Origin: Streptomyces luomodiensis
GTDB taxonomy: Bacteria; Actinomycetota; Actinomycetes; Streptomycetales; Streptomycetaceae
DNA length: 64,000 nt
NCBI RefSeq assembly: GCF_031679605.1
Contig: NZ_CP117522.1
Span: 5,890,001 to 5,954,000 of the forward strand
Direction of reading: 5' to 3'
Shown: positions 63,774 through 64,000 of the stretch, in pieces
Layout of the letters: every line of letters starts with the position of its first letter
Position numbering within the stretch: the first letter of the stretch is position 1
Program-made: the position numbers and the translations under genes
Notes under the pieces: model-generated
What the model saw: the letters and a program-made list of their open reading frames with translations, nothing else
The model's database searches: none
What the model was told of the DNA's origin: nothing

Positions 63774-64000
63774 CTACCGGCCGCCGGTCACCAGCGAAAT
63801 GTCCGCGATGTGCGGCCGTGAGATCAGGTCCCGGACCGCCGAAGCGGCGAAGGCGTTCATCACGACCTCGCCGACGCCGTGCTCGGACGCCAGCTTGGCG
63901 GGCGGGAACACCGTGCAGATGACGTCCTGGAGCGGAACGACGGCGTCCGCGTCCGACTGGAGCAGTCCCCGCACGTCCTCCCGCGCCTGTGCGGAGACCT
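63774..64000 (-). CDS. Unidentified protein, C-terminal fragment cut by the window edge
   Basis: The frame is open to the right edge and ends at 63774, giving the last 75 residues of a protein (contains QDVICTVFPPAKLASEHG and NAFAASAVRDLI). I do not recognise the family; it is not obviously a KtzT-type piperazate synthase. Its position 70 bp before the N-hydroxylase start on the same strand suggests it belongs to the peptide operon. Confidence 0.75.
   Translation of the reverse strand, partial: VSAQAREDVRGLLQSDADAVVPLQDVICTVFPPAKLASEHGVGEVVMNAFAASAVRDLISRPHIADISLVTGGR

Noticed and set aside
63774..64000. KtzT-type piperazate synthase upstream of the N-hydroxylase
   Set aside because: It would fit the pathway, but the visible C-terminal residues do not resemble the PaiB-like KtzT family, so I left the fragment unassigned.
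1..64000. CRISPR arrays, insertion sequences, rRNA or tRNA genes
   Set aside because: No transposase, integrase, spaced identical repeats or tRNA T-loop consensus was seen on either strand; the tandem repeats present lack unique spacers.

Overview
The window is high-GC actinobacterial DNA, almost certainly from a Streptomyces or close relative. The evidence is frequent GTG starts, GGAGG-type ribosome binding sites, ATGA-coupled operons, an XRE/DUF397/GPP34 neighbourhood, a fused FO synthase, and rare TTA (bldA-type) codons in a few regulatory or accessory genes.

Positions 1-37.4 kb are mostly chromosomal genes. They include fbiC (F420 deazaflavin synthesis), an ADP-ribosylglycohydrolase, a GT87 mannosyltransferase-like membrane protein, a phosphinothricin-type acetyltransferase, a sodium:solute symporter, an SDR and a PLP aminotransferase. 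A developmental-type XRE/DUF397/GPP34 group follows, then a D,D-carboxypeptidase with a very long acidic cytoplasmic tail and a GT-C-like membrane protein. At 18.9-26.8 kb lies a translationally coupled five-gene minus-strand operon: trypsin-like protease, PknG-type kinase, vWA protein, four-helix membrane sensor and extracytoplasmic binding protein. It looks like an enlarged version of the mycobacterial PknG/GlnX/GlnH signalling unit. Next come two signal-less IPT/TIG repeat proteins, a Tat-type GH30 hydrolase, a TetR/NmrA divergent pair, a Ku/LigD-polymerase/ATP-ligase end-joining set, a 0.55-kb degenerate minisatellite and a D-cysteine desulfhydrase-like enzyme.

From about 37.6 kb to the right edge the window holds a non-ribosomal peptide cluster that runs off the end. 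Its left flank has a potential RNA pseudoknot, a TTA-containing hypothetical gene, a 57-residue secreted peptide gene, a TTA-containing SARP activator and a type II thioesterase with cysteine in place of the usual nucleophilic serine. A perfect 14-bp hairpin separates these from a long minus-strand operon (about 64.0 to 40.5 kb). In transcription order the operon encodes an unidentified partial protein, an ornithine/lysine-type N-hydroxylase, an MFS exporter, a methyltransferase, a T-C-A-T-C-A-T-TE NRPS, a VOC dioxygenase, a heme tyrosine-hydroxylase-like protein, an F420 (LLM) reductase, a gamma-glutamyltransferase homologue, a PGM1-type ATP-grasp ligase, a membrane desaturase/hydroxylase, a second methyltransferase, an MbtH protein, a stand-alone A-T NRPS protein, a P450 and a branched-chain aminotransferase.

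The most interesting block is 48.5-52.7 kb. Its four adjacent genes match the lincomycin/pyrrolobenzodiazepine/hormaomycin route from tyrosine to 4-substituted prolines: LmbB2-like hydroxylase, LmbB1-like extradiol dioxygenase, LmbA-like gamma-GT and LmbY-like F420 reductase. Here they are combined with a short NRPS, an N-hydroxylase and a peptide-ligase-type ATP-grasp enzyme. I do not recognise this combination as a known cluster. It predicts a small modified peptide carrying a tyrosine-derived proline analogue.
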